Shown here: in pieces, positions 63,783 through 64,000 of the stretch
Position numbering within the stretch: the stretch's first letter is position 1
Layout of the letters: every line of letters starts with the position of its first letter
NCBI GenBank assembly: GCA_021787665.1
Contig: JAJYLN010000002.1
Coordinates: 124,001 to 188,000 of the forward strand
Length of the DNA: 64,000 nt
From: a bacterium
GTDB taxonomy: Bacteria; JAMCPX01
Reading direction: 5' to 3'
Notes under the pieces: model-generated
What the model was told of the DNA's origin: nothing
Databases searched by the model: none
The model's input: the letters and a program-made list of their open reading frames with translations, nothing else
Position numbers and translations under genes: made by a program

Positions 63783-64000
63783 TCCTTTCTTTCATCTCTG
63801 CGACAGCCTGCCCGATCCCCACGAACACGGCCCTCGCTATAATGGTGTGGCCTATGTTGTACTCCGTTATCGCGTCTATGCGCGTTATCGGCTCGACATT
63901 GATGTAAGTGAGCCCGTGGCCCGCGGCTATGCCGAGCTTCAGCTTCTCGGCGGTCGTGACCGCGTTTATGATCTGCTGGACGTTGGTTTCCTGCTCCTGC
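63769..64000 (-). CDS. pdxJ: Pyridoxine 5'-phosphate synthase, C-terminal end (cut by window edge)
   Basis: On the minus strand 76 complete codons run from the window edge to TAG 63769-63771. The residues LGIAAGHGLTYINVEPIT and EYNIGHTIIARAVFVGIG match the phosphate-binding end of PdxJ, which condenses aminoacetone phosphate and deoxyxylulose phosphate to make vitamin B6. The stop lies inside the histidine kinase gene, a tail-to-tail overlap of 14 bases. Confidence 0.92.
   Translation of the reverse strand, partial: QEQETNVQQIINAVTTAEKLKLGIAAGHGLTYINVEPITRIDAITEYNIGHTIIARAVFVGIGQAVAEMKERINQR

Overview
This 64 kb window is a moderately GC-rich bacterial chromosome segment, almost entirely coding. 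It comes from a Gram-negative, diderm organism: it carries an LptF/LptG pair, a TolC-type outer-membrane efflux protein, a TonB-dependent receptor with its own TonB, and a LolD-like ATPase. Two ferredoxin-dependent 2-oxoacid oxidoreductases, a split-type glycine dehydrogenase subunit, DUF507 and DUF4388 proteins, and an MglA-like GTPase fit an anaerobic or microaerophilic lineage of the Desulfobacterota / Nitrospirota kind. That placement is inferred from gene content; no rRNA or other marker is present to fix it. I saw no tRNA, rRNA, CRISPR array or intact insertion sequence.

Layout. (1) 1-9129, central metabolism: sucCD, a four-subunit 2-oxoglutarate:ferredoxin oxidoreductase (korDABC), a class V aminotransferase, serA, hisZ and purA. 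(2) 9293-18209, envelope transport: a tripartite RND efflux pump followed by a TonB-dependent receptor and a TonB-family protein. (3) 18267-21895, mixed-strand genes: a polytopic membrane protein, a nucleotide-sugar epimerase, a small membrane protein and a cytoplasmic papain-like protease. (4) 22020-34093, thirteen tightly packed genes: a Fur-family regulator, two DUF507 proteins, a J-domain protein, a short lidless Hsp70, a helical-repeat protein, argG, the rod-shape genes mreBCD-mrdA-rodA, and gcvPB. (5) 34094-35630, an AT-richer accessory patch: a toxin-antitoxin-like PIN pair and decayed gene remnants. (6) 35628-42151: an orphan LolD-like ATPase, then a second 2-oxoacid oxidoreductase operon behind a sigma-54-type promoter candidate, with a GltD-like iron-sulfur flavoprotein, a second flavoprotein, a fused gamma-alpha subunit and a beta subunit. 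(7) 42165-45622: a metallophosphoesterase-nucleotidyltransferase fusion divergent from a receiver-DUF4388 protein, with a 12-bp motif repeated in front of both genes. (8) 45700-53090: birA, coaX, a TPR protein, an EF-G-like GTPase with a changed G3 motif, a SPOR protein, a repeat protein and an MglA-like GTPase. (9) 53126-64000: an acyl-CoA dehydrogenase, a small frameshifted gene, a ClC channel, lptFG, a diacylglycerol-kinase-like protein, a TVP38 membrane protein, typA, a PhoBR-type two-component pair and the end of pdxJ.

The strongest candidates for something undescribed are the second oxidoreductase operon, the phosphoesterase-nucleotidyltransferase fusion with its mirrored upstream motif, the DUF507 / J-protein / lidless-Hsp70 module, and the EF-G-like / SPOR / MglA-like cluster. 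Several genes have a -10-like box six to eight bases before the start codon and no Shine-Dalgarno sequence, which suggests leaderless mRNAs.
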